From the NCBI GenBank assembly GCA_036346405.1, contig CM070546.1, positions 104,786,826-104,850,825 of the forward strand: a DNA stretch of 64,000 nucleotides, in the 5' to 3' direction. The DNA comes from Phyllostachys edulis. Its lineage: Eukaryota > Streptophyta > Magnoliopsida > Poales > Poaceae. Shown here piece by piece: positions 14,190 through 24,451 of the stretch. A program made the translations under genes and the position numbers. Every line of letters begins with the position of its first letter. The first letter of the stretch is position 1. The notes under the pieces were generated by a model. That model worked only from the letters and a program-made list of their open reading frames with translations. It did no database searches and was not told the DNA's origin.

Positions 14190-14205
14190 TATATATATAC
14201 GCCTG
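14190..14205 (-). promoter_or_regulatory. TATA-rich promoter of the right CACTA unit
   Basis: On the minus strand a TATATATATAGCTCC stretch lies just inside the right subterminal array and about 0.7 kb ahead of the first TNP2 remains. This is the expected promoter place in an En/Spm element. Positional inference only. Confidence 0.4.
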
Positions 14206-14214
14206 TGGTGAGTT

Positions 14215-14525
14215 AATTATCACGGACGGTTTTAACAAACCCGCCTCGTGATATTGGGCAATATCACGACGGTTCATGTTTGGAACCGCTCGTGAAGTAT
14301 CACAGACGGTTTTAAACAAACCGCTCAGTGATATTGTGTAATATCACAGACGGTTTATGTTTGGAACCGCTCGTGAAGTATCACATACGGTTCAAACATG
14401 AACCGCTCGTGATATGACATCTTCACTGCAGCGGTTTTAGCGCGAGAATAACATGAGGCGGTGGGTAACAAAACCGCTCGAGATTAGAAGTTTATCTGAC
14501 GGTTTCGGCGAACCGCTGCGTGATC
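14215..14525. repeat. CACTA subterminal repeat array (right)
   Basis: Units of the type ATCACAGACGGTTT and GGAACCGCTCGTGAAG in both orientations, ending at the right CACTA terminus (14557). Confidence 0.8.
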
Positions 14526-15147
14526 AAAGCGCCCAAAGATAGCATTTCGTAGTAGTGATAGTATTCGGATACACCGTGCTTCCGGTTAATGAAGCTGTGT
14601 TCATGAGTGATTCCAATATATGAGGCATAAGTAGAGATTTTGAGATGTTAAGGTGGTAATTGCAATTGTTGAGTAAACCTTTAATGTTATATTAGTATGG
14701 TTTTACTATTTTAAAAGGTAAACTGCTTTAACTCAAACGATGCATCCACATATAACTGATATGGTACACCCTAAACAATCCGTTGAACTTCTGGTATGTA
14801 GTTAAAAAGCTTTTCCATATGGCTTGTTGTGTACGTTGTGTACTCAATCTTACTAAATTTTCATCAAAAGGTATATCAAAAGACTGAAGGTCACTTTAGA
14901 GAACGTGTTAGAATTGCGATCGGACTCAAGCTTTCCTGTGGAAGCCTTTGGTTCTTTTGAATGTAAGTGAAAGCTTTGGGCTTAAGATGCCCATCTTGTT
15001 ACTGCAAAATAGCTGTTAGGTTATAATTTAATCAAAATAATGCTTTTCAACTGTTCGTAAGTAGGTTAGATTCTATTTCAGTTCGCAACTGAAATCATGG
15101 GCGCAAATCGGATCCACCCTATTTGAAAAATGGGTCGTTACAAACTT

Positions 15148-15930
15148 AATATTGCAGAGAATAATCTGTGCTCGATCGCCCGCATGCACAGAAAGTGTCA
15201 AGTGTCAACCCGCTTGCCCGATACCAGGAGTAGTACGCAAGGATGTGACACGCTTGGGCATGGGAGTTGACCCATGGCTTGCCTGAGAAAAAAGACACAG
15301 AGCAAGGTGATTTGACTTTGGGTTCTCCTGAGCCATCCGATCCGGAAATAAATGGAGTAGATCGATTGCTATGAAGTGAGCACTGCAGTAATTTTCATGA
15401 GGCAACACGGTATTAATTGCTACATTAATTGGGAAATAATTGTGTAACACAGTATTTCTAGCTATTTTCTGTACGAGCTGAAAAATAAAAAAAATCACTG
15501 TACACCTATACATTTCCTAAGAAAGGCGTAGGATGTGAACAAGGCATGCTATGACATAATCAGTACATCACAAGTGATTTCATCTTGAAATGTAACTGGA
15601 CCGCTCGTAAGGGGCCGGGAGGACGCACATGCCACATGAACACCGGCATTGCACCGGGGAAAAAAAATTGATCAACTAAGCTATAAGAAGCACGGGGTGT
15701 TGGCCTTCAAGAAGTTAGCGATCCAATCAATAACTCAACGTGCAAATGCGCGCAAAAGTCAAGATCAACCAACCACGTACGCGATAAGCGCCTCTGAAAG
15801 GGGAAAGACAAAATGTGGACGCTCGCTAATCAAACAGCCGCTTTCTCACTGCAAATCTTCCCTTACAATTAATATGAACCGAATCAGTTGGAAGTGTAGT
15901 TGACTAGTTGCAACGAGTGATCGAGGACAG
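15148..15930. other. Upstream region of the expansin gene
   Basis: Unique-looking AT-rich DNA between the solo LTR and the expansin TATA box. I see no gene and no clear MITE. The small frames at 15205-15513 (minus) and 15649-15903 (plus) have no motif support. Confidence 0.5.
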
Positions 15931-15938
15931 TATAAATA
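15931..15938 (+). promoter_or_regulatory. TATA box of the expansin gene
   Basis: TATAAATA lies 102 bases before the expansin ATG. Transcription would start near 15960, giving a 5' leader of roughly 70 bases. This places the upstream in-frame ATG at 15958 at or before the transcript start and favours the ATG at 16033. Confidence 0.75.
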
Positions 15939-16032
15939 GTGGTGTGGCGACACATACTTGCACAACACAGTTAAGCCAGAGATATTCCCAGTAGAGTACA
16001 ATCTTGTACTGCCGGCACGAGCACTGACATAT

Positions 16033-16897
16033 ATGGCGCTCAAAATGCTCGTGCTCCTGGCGATGTGCACCTTCCTGCTCAGAGCATCTGCGGCTCAATG
16101 GAAGCCCGCCTATGCGACGTTCTATGGAGGCAGCGACGCGTCGGGCACGATGGGTTAGTTTAATTATCCCTCTTGGTCCTGTCATGTGTCTCGCCTATTA
16201 CATTGGGTTTGCTAGCTGACGCTAACATGCATTAATGGCCCCGCGCCGCGCGGTGTCGATCGATGTTTCAGGCGGCGCGTGCGGGTACGGCAAACTGTAC
16301 GGCGCCGGGTACGGGACGAGGACGGCGGCGCTGAGCACGGCGCTGTTTAACAACGGCGCGTCTTGCGGGGCGTGCTTCACCATCGCGTGCGACGCGCGCA
16401 AGTCGCGGTGGTGCAAGCCGGGGACGTCCATCACCGTGACGGCCACCAACTTCTGCCCGCCCAACTACGCGCTCGCCAGCGACTACGGCGGCTGGTGCAA
16501 CCCGCCGCGGCAGCACTTCGACATGTCGCAGCCCGCCTGGGAGACCATCGCCGTGTACCGCGCCGGGATCGTCCCCGTCAACTACAGGAGGGTGCGGTGC
16601 CAGAGGAGCGGGGGCATCAGGTTCACCATCAACGGGCACAGCTACTTCGAGCTGGTGCTGCTGACCAACGTGGGCGGCAGCGGCGCGGTGGCGCAGGTGT
16701 GGATCAAGGGGTCCGGCACGGACTGGATGGCGATGAGCCGGAACTGGGGCGCCAACTGGCAGAGCAACGCCTACCTCAACGGGCAGAGCCTGTCGTTCCG
16801 CGTCATGTCCGACAACGGCCGCGTCGTCACGGCGTACAACGTCGCGCCGTCCGGATGGTGGTTCGGCGGCACGTACACGTCCGGGGCTCAGTTCTGA
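16033..16897 (+). CDS. EXPA: Alpha-expansin (two exons)
   Basis: Coding sequence is 16033-16153 joined to 16272-16897 (747 nt, 248 residues). The 118-bp intron has GT at 16154 and AG at 16271. Residues 1-20 form a signal peptide, so the protein goes to the cell wall, where expansins loosen cellulose-xyloglucan contacts without hydrolysis. The N-terminal double-psi beta-barrel shows the GACGYG motif (residues 42-47), the family cysteines, the alpha-expansin insertion around WCNPP and the HFD motif (122-124) needed for activity. The C-terminal carbohydrate-binding domain keeps aromatic residues, including the WWFGGTY end. Length is normal for the family (about 250). The start at 16033 rather than the in-frame ATG at 15958 is chosen because it begins the signal peptide and follows a TATA box at 15931. 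No frame damage is visible; this is the best-preserved gene of the window. The exact paralogue is not assignable by eye. Confidence 0.95.
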
Positions 16898-18053
16898 AGA
16901 TCCGTGCATCAAATGCGGCGTTTCGGACGGCATCTCCTTTTGTGCCGTTCTCCATTCTACGTTGTGAATTACTGTCCGTTGCTTAGGAGTTAATTAGGTA
17001 CAGTCAACGACTCGACGTGGCTTAGGATCGAAGGCCGCCCACGGAGCATGCATGCATGCATGTACCATACTACTATTTTATGTACTACGCACGCATGCAA
17101 GTATGTTATTACTTTTTATAAAAAAAATCCGTATTAACACATGGACATGGAAGTATGGAACTTGCTCTGCAAGAGAAATTATTGGATGCTAGATTGCACA
17201 AAGAAACTGTAGGAATGGAATGCTGCACACTAGGATGCAATCAGAGCCGATACGGTCGGATATCGCTCATTCTGTATATTATTCCGTATTTTTTTCTCGG
17301 AGTCGGACATTTCACCATCCTGTATTCGCTCCGTGAACCTTCGGTCGTTCGGTCGGACAAATATTATCCGCTTCTTTTACACCCCTACACAGGACATTAG
17401 ACAATATGGGTACAATCAAAGCGAACACGGAGAGACTAATCGCTGAGATATCGAAGGAAAAATACTGAGTATCCCTTGCCTGCTCAGATGCAGCAACTCA
17501 CCTATCTGTTATCCTATTTCTAAGTGAAATTACAACAGGTTTTTCTCGTACCACCTAATAACGAATATCACTCATGTTGTATAATATTTTGCATTTTTTT
17601 TCTCGAAGTCGGAGTTAGACATGAAGACTGCCGGATAACTATTTATCTTTTTTGTATTCGTTTCGCAAACTTTCAATGGGTCCATCAGAACTAAGCTGCG
17701 TTTGCACCCTTACTACGCACGACTAATATTGTACGGTTAAGATTTGAAGGCGGCAACAACTGTAGAGGCCCAGACAAAATAAGCGGGAGAAAGACGGCCG
17801 TCAGCCACACTCACGGCCTCAAACGGCCCAGTATTCTGAGTTGTACCGCTGACCTCTCACTATGGCCCATATGGCGATATCTCGCGTGACTTGCCTCCAC
17901 GAGTGTTGCCCAACGCCACGTACGGCACGGTGCTCGTCGACCGCACAAAACCGGTAGCTCGGTGGGCGGCCGCGGGCCGGAGTCCAGGTCACATTGCACA
18001 GCAATTAAGTAGGATCCGTAAGATTTTAAAGCTGTGCTTTCTTTTTGCGCATC
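16898..18053. other. Downstream of expansin; MITE-like fragments
   Basis: 3' flank of the expansin gene with an A-rich stretch near 17120. Two diverged copies of a block of type 'tatcgctcattctgtatattatt...ctcggagtcgga' lie at 17260-17310 and 17565-17615. The first is part of a possible hAT-like MITE at about 17230-17395 (start TAGGATGCAATC, end CACCCCTA). I could not prove a TSD. No gene seen. Confidence 0.4.
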
Positions 18054-18062
18054 TCGGATGGG

Positions 18063-18423
18063 GAATTTTTTATTCAAAATAATATAATTTTTATTTTAAA
18101 ATACAGTAATAATACTATATTTTTTATTTTACAGGAATAATTACATGTCGCTCAACCGTTGGACGACTAGCCCAAATCGTTAAACAGCTGAGCGATACGT
18201 GGACTTGTCGCTCAACGGTTGGTCCGAATGCACATACCGCTCAGCTAGCAGGGATGCACTGTACACTGTTAGGCGATAAGTGTCTAAGTCACTCAACCGT
18301 TGAGCGATATGAGCTAGTCGCTCACGGTTGAGCGACCGATGATTATTTCTGTAAAATAAAAAGACGTAGTATTATTACTATATTCCGGAATAAAAACTAA
18401 GTTATTTTTTTTTGAAAAAATTC
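18063..18423. mobile_element. Mutator-like fold-back MITE, 361 bp
   Basis: The two ends are inverted copies of each other over about 95 bases: an AATTTTTT tip, an AGTAATAATACTA core and a TTTATTTTACAG inner part. The flanks are TCGGATGGG (18054-18062) and TCGGATAGG (18424-18432), a 9-bp duplication with one mismatch, as Mutator-type elements make. The centre holds several copies of GTCGCTCAACCGTTG in both orientations. No coding capacity. Confidence 0.75.
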
Positions 18424-18432
18424 TCGGATAGG

Positions 18433-18698
18433 TCAATTGCAGTACACTAAGCATTTGTGCGCAGAAGAACTCGGCCTCTGAGGCTTCATCGCTACGTCCT
18501 GAAGCTAGCTGTGAAGCATAGGAAGCTTTTGAGCAAAGAGAAATGCTTAGGAATCCGATACTCGCAGTGGAACCAGATGCATATCCAAGACTATTTTATA
18601 GTTTGGCCACGTTGTTGGTCATCGCCAAAGATCTATGTAGTTACGTTCTCCACGTGCGTCTAAAAGTAACAAGAGTATTAACATAGTGCATATATATA
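18433..18698. other. Non-coding spacer
   Basis: Short stretch between two MITE-type repeats. The 68-residue frame at 18457 has no recognisable motif. Confidence 0.4.
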
Positions 18699-18840
18699 CT
18701 CCCTCCGTTCCTTTTTAGAGTGATACATATCTACAAATGAGATCCTAAACCGCATAATAAATATTAATTTTCTTTCACGCACATAAATTAACTTCGCATA
18801 TTGTATCATCTACTACTACTACCCGGAAATTAAAATTTTG
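18699..18840 (+). mobile_element. One end of a Stowaway-type MITE (truncated)
   Basis: CTCCCTCCGTTCCTTTTTAG after a TA is the hallmark Stowaway (Tc1/mariner MITE) terminus of grasses, followed by the usual AT-rich body. I do not find the inverted second terminus before the CACTA element at 18903, so it seems truncated. Confidence 0.6.
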
Positions 18841-18929
18841 AACTTATAAATTGTTTACCTTTGGAAGTTGAAGTTGATGCCAACTTCCTTCCGACGTGAT
18901 GCCACTACTACAAAAGGCTAATATCGACG

Positions 18930-19290
18930 CCTCATCACGTATGGTTGCCCAAAACCGCTCAGATACATACAATCATAGACAGTTTTGGTTTTGTGATCGT
19001 CTGTATTACTGGCTGCGCTAAAAACCGTCTATGAAGAGGTAATATCACAGACAGTTCATGTTTGAAAACCGTCTGTGAAGTATCACCGACAGTTCTGAAC
19101 AAGAATCGTCTTTGATATTACTAAGTATCACAGATGGTTTCAACAAACAACCGTTTGTGATAATTCACAGACGGTTTTAATAATGAACCGTCTGTGATAT
19201 GAGACCATATCACGAACGGTTCTATTGTGGAACCGTCTGGGATAAGTATCACTGATAGTTCCATAATAGAACCGACTGTGATAAGTCTCT
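18930..19290. repeat. CACTA subterminal repeat array (left)
   Basis: Repeated ATCACAGACAGTTC/ AACCGTCTGTGATA units in alternating orientation, next to the left terminus. The variant motif (ACAGACGGTT) differs from that of the element at 5304 (ACGCACGGTT), which suggests a different subfamily. Confidence 0.8.
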
Positions 19291-20073
19291 TTATTAGTAG
19301 GAGCTCACTAGGGTTTGCGCTCTAACTCGTCACTCCCCCAGCCTCGGCTAGCTCTAGCGCTCCACCGACCTCCCCTGGCTACCTCTAGCTCCACCGACCT
19401 CAGCCTCGACTACCTCACCACTGACACCGGCGATGTCGATCGAGGTAATTATACAGATCTATTGGTTTGTGCTATTGTCTTTCCCTCTAGATCTGTGACT
19501 GCTGGCTGGATGGATGGATAGATCTGGATTGAGGTGGGGAATGGGCTGGGCTGTGTTTGGGTGTGACTGCTGTATGGTATGTTGCTAAAGACATTTTTTT
19601 TGTTTTCGATACGTATGATGCAGGGTGTGCTGTTGAAAAAAACACATTGATGCAACCTTAAGAAGTAGCAATCTGAGGGAGGCAATTTGGTGGTCTCCTA
19701 GAGAGGATCTTAACAAATGGTTGTCTGTTAATAGTCGTAATTAAGTCTGATCACCATCTATTCTTAGGATAAAAAACACCATGTAAGTGTTTCATGCGTG
19801 GATATAGGTGAGTTTCTACAGGTTGCTGCTCTTATCTGCTTGACATGAAAACCGCAAATGTTACTAGTTGTGTTCACTGATGAGATATGAAATGAATCTC
19901 CAGGGACAACAATAAGATGAAACTGTATATGAATAATTTTGAAATGAAAGCTTATGAATCTATGGAATCAAAATCCTTGCACATAGTTTGCACATATGAA
20001 TGTAAACGAACTTCTACATAGATAGATGTGAGTTTCTACATAGTTTGCCCGCCTCCCCTTTCCTCTATTCTTG

Positions 20074-20484
20074 ATCTCTTCTCTACAAAATCTCTAAGCA
20101 GTGGCTGATTTTGCCTTTAAAACCTGCTTCACACACACACACACACATAATTCGTAGCCTTTGTTAGCTAACTCGAGGCCTGATCAATTCAGCTAGCTAG
20201 CTCACTCCTTGGTCGTTCATCCAAAACGTTCAGGTGAAACATAGCCTACTTCGTCGATCCTAACACACTGGAGTGTACGATTTGCTTCATACCTTGGCAT
20301 GAAACTTCATCGAACCTAATACACTGGAGTGTGCCATTTGTTTCATGCCAAGGTATGAAGCAAATCGTACACTCCGGTGTGTCAGGATCAATGAAGTAGG
20401 CCGTGGTTCACACACACACACACACGAAGCCGGTTTTAAAGGCAAAATCAGCCATTGTTTGGAGATTTTGTAGAGAAGAGGCTA
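20074..20484. repeat. Long palindrome (hairpin) inside the CACTA element
   Basis: Outer arms ('ctcttctctacaaaatctct...gctgattttgcctttaaaacc' and its inverse near 20430-20482) and inner arms (20234-20306 against 20340-20410, about 70 bases almost fully complementary) surround a loop of some 35 bases. CA microsatellites sit in both arms. RNA from this stretch would fold into a near-perfect stem. Confidence 0.8.
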
Positions 20485-20660
20485 TCACAGACGGTTCCAA
20501 ATACCAACCGTCTGTGAAGAGGCTATCACAGATAGTTCCAAATACCAATCGTCTGTGAAGATGATATCACAGACGGTTCCAAATACGAACCGTCTGTGAT
20601 AATTGTAGACTTTGCAGACGGTTTTTGATTATGGAACCGTCTGTGATATGTCTTTATAAG
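20483..20660. repeat. CACTA subterminal repeat array (middle)
   Basis: Units of TATCACAGACGGTTCC with inverse AACCGTCTGTGAAG, without a CACTA terminus nearby. Followed by a copy of the leader seen after the left array. Confidence 0.8.
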
Positions 20661-21729
20661 TAGGAGCCCACTATGGTTTGCACCCTAACTCGCGTCGTCA
20701 CTCCCCAGCGTCCTTACTCTCATCCGTTCCCCGCCCACCCGAAAGTGCCACAACCACAGCCGATGCTACCTTCCCTCTTCCTTCTTCGGCGTGCACGACC
20801 CGGCCACCTCTTCACCGCGATGTCGAGGTAAGATAGATCTATCACCTATTGGTTTGTGCTGTTAGTATTCATGTGAACCGAGCTCCTCCTCCTCTCGCCA
20901 GCCTCCCGCACCTCCGGATCAAGCTCCTCCTCACTATGTTGTCGAGATCAAGCTCCTGGGCCCTCCTCGCCACGCCATGGCCCTAGCTCCTCCTCCCACG
21001 CCCACAGCTCCAGCTCCTCCTCCTCTCGCTCGGCTCGTTGTGCTACCTCGGACCTCCCTCGCGCCTCCAACCTCTCCGGCTCTCCCACTAACGCGTAAGT
21101 GCCCTTCTTGTCTTCTTGATGTTGTCTGGTTGTTGGTTGATGCTGATGGTGCAGATGGCCATTGGCCAGAGCCCAGATGCTAAATGTGTAATACATACAT
21201 ACATGAAGAGAAGTGCATCATTGCAGAGAAGTGTAAATGTGTAATACATACATATAGAGAGAAGTAGAGAAATCATAAATATAAATGAATGCAATGATTG
21301 TGCACTTGTGCTGATTACTGATTGCTGAATGAGTGAATTCAGAAGTGTAAGTGTTGTTTGCTATTGAAGTATTGGGCTGTTGATATTGTTATGACTTCTG
21401 ACTTATTTAGAAGTGTCAAGTACATGTTGTCTACTATTGAAGTATTGGGCTGTTGATATTGTTATGACTTATGACTTATTCAGAAGTGTCAAGTGTTGTC
21501 TACTATTGATAGTGGAAACTTGCTTGGTGAACCATGGGCTATTGATATGTATGATTGATGATTTGCAAAAATAGATGTATAAAATGTGTGATACGTATGT
21601 TATGACTTATTGTTGATTTGTCAAGATGTCATCCATTGCTTCTCGCCATTCATTTCACCTTTGTCTGTGTAACTGTGTTCATGCCGGTCAAGTTTTCCTA
21701 CCTTGCGTCCCAGGTCCTACCATTCCATT

Positions 21730-21730
<1 letters not shown>
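20661..21730. other. Body of second CACTA unit, no coding capacity seen
   Basis: Begins with a C-rich leader and then T/G-rich DNA with a local duplication (about 21340-21420 against 21405-21500, 'agtattgggctgttgatattgttatgact'). No transposase motif. Short frames at 20948-21294 are composition-driven. Confidence 0.5.
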
Positions 21731-22184
<454 letters not shown>

Positions 22185-22190
<6 letters not shown>

Positions 22191-22400
22191 TCACAAACGG
22201 TTTCACCATTAAATCGTTCTGCGTGATAGTTGCCTATCATGACGGTTCTCATTAATAACCGTCTGTGTGACAAGATGCATCATGACGGTTTGAAAAAATT
22301 GTCTGTGATGACCTCATGTCATCACAGATCCATAAACTCAGACGACTCACGAAACCATCTGTGATGACGTTTTTGAACTGTCTATGAAGACCTTTTCTGT
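22185..22400. repeat. CACTA subterminal repeat array (right)
   Basis: Units of TCACAGACGGTTT type, partly decayed, ending at the right terminus 22407. Confidence 0.7.
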
Positions 22401-22410
22401 AGTAGTGTGC

Positions 22411-23292
22411 CCATTTTCAGCCATTGCCAGGTGACAAGGAAGAGGGCTACACGTCGATGGCCACCTTTATCTACCCTGAACCCAAGTCACGACTCGGTAT
22501 TCACGACCATTGGCCTTTACAGCCCTCGCCAAGCACATTGCGGCGATGAGGTGCGAGAACAGGGGAGGAGGCGGCGTCGCAGTGGTAAGCGAGGAGGCGG
22601 CGGCAATGCTTGCTCGACCGACACGAGCAGGAGGCAGCGGCGGCGGCGTAGTGGAGGATTACAATGAAGAGGACATGATGCAGTGAACTCAAAACGACGG
22701 TGCGACAAGGAAAGGATGCCTTCGTCTTTGCCTCTTCCTCATACGCCGTCACTGCCTCCCCTCCCTTCCCCGGCGCCGCCGCTTCTCCTACAGGATACCG
22801 CCTCCTCCTTTCCTCCCTTCCCTCCCAATGCCTTCTCCCATCCCCAACGAAGTCTCCCCTCTTCGTTACCTACTCCGGTCGTCGGCGCTACCTCCCCACG
22901 CCGCCACCTCCTACGTTGTCAAATCCCCTCATCTTCGTGCACGCTGCCATTGCAACCCGCATACTGAGTGCTGGAGGGGTTCGGGATCTATGAGGCATGG
23001 GCGAATGTCAGACGGGCGCAGATGGCGAGTCGCGGTGCGAGACAGGAAGGATTGATACGATAACAAATTTTGGTGTGTGCATGTGAAGAAGAAGTAGCGA
23101 TGGTTTGGGTGGTTGCGAAGAAGTGGGGGCATGTATATGTTCACGAGTCAAAGGGGGGGGGTGGGGTGGGGTGATGGGGCGAGACCTTATCCCTGTAAGG
23201 TTAGGTCCAACCACACGCATAGAAAAAATGACATCGTCCCGCTGCGCGGAGGTAAACATATTTTTTTATTAGCTAAGATATCTAGATTTATA
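22411..23292. other. GC-rich stretch without a supported gene
   Basis: Several overlapping frames (Pro/Ser-rich at 22683-22993, Arg-rich at 22407-22667) arise from GC-rich composition. None has a motif or a start/stop layout I can defend. A G-run lies near 23150. Confidence 0.4.
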
Positions 23293-23294
23293 TA

Positions 23295-23470
23295 CTCTCT
23301 CAGTTCCTTTTTAAGTAATGTTTTTACGAGATGTGACATAACGACAAATCTAATTATATACTCCTAGTTTTCATGCAACCAATCTAAATAGTTTTAAACA
23401 TATTAGTAGTCAAACTTTAGAAAGTTTGATTACAGGATTCTAGGATGTTATTTAAAAAAGAATGGAGGAG
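23295..23470. mobile_element. Stowaway MITE, 176 bp
   Basis: Starts CTCTCTCAGTTCCTTTTTAAG and ends AAAGAATGGAGGAG, inverted matches of the Stowaway terminus, with TA on each side (23293-23294 and 23471-23472). The AT-rich body has no coding capacity. Confidence 0.75.
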
Positions 23471-23839
23471 TACTTAACATAAAATAATTTCTACTTAAAA
23501 GCACTAAAATATTAATATATTGAACCGCGGGTTCACTCCATAAGCCGCTGGTCGGACCTGCGAACTAGTGAAGTCGTCACTTGACCGATTCATGAACCAG
23601 CAGTTCTGATTACAACGAAATGGTTAAATTAGAAGCGAGAATTGCACGCATGAACAAGTAGCCAGCTGCCACGTACTCAACCACCGTACGCATACCGATG
23701 TTAACTATGGAGCCAAAACAAGCTCGCAACAACAAATGTCTCGAGGCATTTGGAAAGACATGCATGGCATTGGCAGGATGCTTCAAATCAACTCCAGGTA
23801 ACCACCCATGGCGCAGAGCTACTTACACCAGCTCAAGTG

Positions 23840-24451
23840 CTACTCGATCTCCACATCACACCCAGCCGTCACGTGGTTCCACCTGGAGCACCCGCCGAAG
23901 TAGTTGTCCCACACGCCCTCGGCCAACCTGTCCACCTGCAGAGCCACGAGCTCTTCCTCAAGCGCCGCGCCGTCCTGGCCGCAGCCGCCGGCGGCGGCGG
24001 CCGCCAACCTGCCGGCGAACACCACGTCCTCGCCGTCCTCGGCGACGCCGCGCTTCGTCCAACCCCCGCCAGACCTGTGCAAGAAGCAGCCCACCAGGAC
24101 GTCGCGCCGATCGCCGTACACGCTCGCGTTCGCCCCGTCGAACACCTGCAGCAGCCCGACCTCCGCCTTCTCCCCGCAGACGAGCACCACCTCCTTCGCG
24201 GCGCCTCTCTCCGAGGCGACGAACAGATAGACCGCCGCGCAGCAGATGGAGGTGGAGACCACGAGGGGCAGGAAGAAGACGACGACTCTCGAGAAAGCGG
24301 TGCTGAAGAAGAATACTATCACAAGAAGAACGGCCAAGAAGGAAGAGGAAGACCAGGCAGGGAAGAAATGGTTGCGCCAGTGCAATGCACATGCGTGTAG
24401 CTTGGTGCGGAGAGCCTTGAGCAAAGCATGGCAGGTAGTAGTACTAGCCAT
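23840..24451 (-). CDS. Small two-pass membrane protein, function unknown
   Basis: A single-exon frame of 203 residues on the minus strand. The start chosen (ATG at 24449-24451, 'MASTTTCHALLK') is the second in-frame Met; the longer frame from 24562 adds 37 residues without charge pattern or motif. Residues 38-54 and 56-79 are two strongly hydrophobic segments separated by one Arg, suggesting a membrane hairpin. A soluble C-terminal domain of about 120 residues follows, with conserved-looking 'LVCGEKAEVGLLQVFDG' and 'DVLVGCFLHRS' stretches and a Cys-containing end. GC-rich codon use resembles the grass genes nearby. I do not recognise the family. The plus-strand frames over the same bases (Pro/Arg-rich) are shadows. 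That it is a gene is inferred from its length, codon use and protein-like pattern. Confidence 0.7.
   Translation of the reverse strand: MASTTTCHALLKALRTKLHACALHWRNHFFPAWSSSSFLAVLLVIVFFFSTAFSRVVVFFLPLVVSTSICCAAVYLFVASERGAAKEVVLVCGEKAEVGLLQVFDGANASVYGDRRDVLVGCFLHRSGGGWTKRGVAEDGEDVVFAGRLAAAAAGGCGQDGAALEEELVALQVDRLAEGVWDNYFGGCSRWNHVTAGCDVEIE

Larger units (their letters stand above)
5304..14557 (-). mobile_element. CACTA (En/Spm) composite element, about 9.25 kb
   Basis: The left end reads CACTACTACGTAAAAG and the right end is the inverted match ...TTTCGTAGTAGTG. The 3-bp duplication ATA lies on both sides (5301-5303 and 14558-14560). These are the classic terminal repeat and TSD of CACTA elements. 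It inserted into the solo LTR at 2727-15142, whose sequence resumes at 14561. Inside are three, not two, blocks of subterminal repeats (about 5325-5815, 9780-10155, 14215-14525). Transposase (TNP2-type) remains are on the minus strand in the right half and other CACTA-type open-frame remains in the left half. The two halves look like two head-to-tail units sharing the middle array. All coding parts are decayed. Confidence 0.85.
2727..15142 (+). mobile_element. Large solo LTR (about 3.2 kb), interrupted by a CACTA insertion
   Basis: The element starts TGAAATGACCCAAAATTTT and ends CGTTACA, with the same 5-bp sequence AACTT on both sides (2722-2726 and 15143-15147). That is the direct duplication expected of LTR-retrotransposon integration. 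After removing the CACTA insertion and its ATA duplicate (5304-14560) about 3.16 kb remains. No gag-pol, primer-binding site or second LTR is visible, so it reads as a solo LTR left by LTR-LTR recombination. It has a promoter-like TATA box near 3289 followed by a C-rich leader, and near 5250-5300 and 14561 the same 'ctgtagagt ... attcg' block as the other long LTRs here. The frames at 2728-3625 are Pro/Ser/His-rich translations of the C-rich leader, not supported genes. Confidence 0.75.

Noticed and set aside
15958..16032. Upstream in-frame ATG as the expansin start
   Set aside because: Lies at or before the expected transcript start given the TATA box at 15931, and would put 25 residues in front of a good signal peptide.
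16268..16986. Long frames overlapping the expansin gene (221 aa minus, 207 aa plus)
   Set aside because: Shadows of a GC-rich coding region; the expansin frame has all family motifs.
23698..24400. 202- and 216-residue plus-strand frames, Arg/Pro-rich
   Set aside because: Antisense shadows of the minus-strand membrane protein gene; low-complexity composition.
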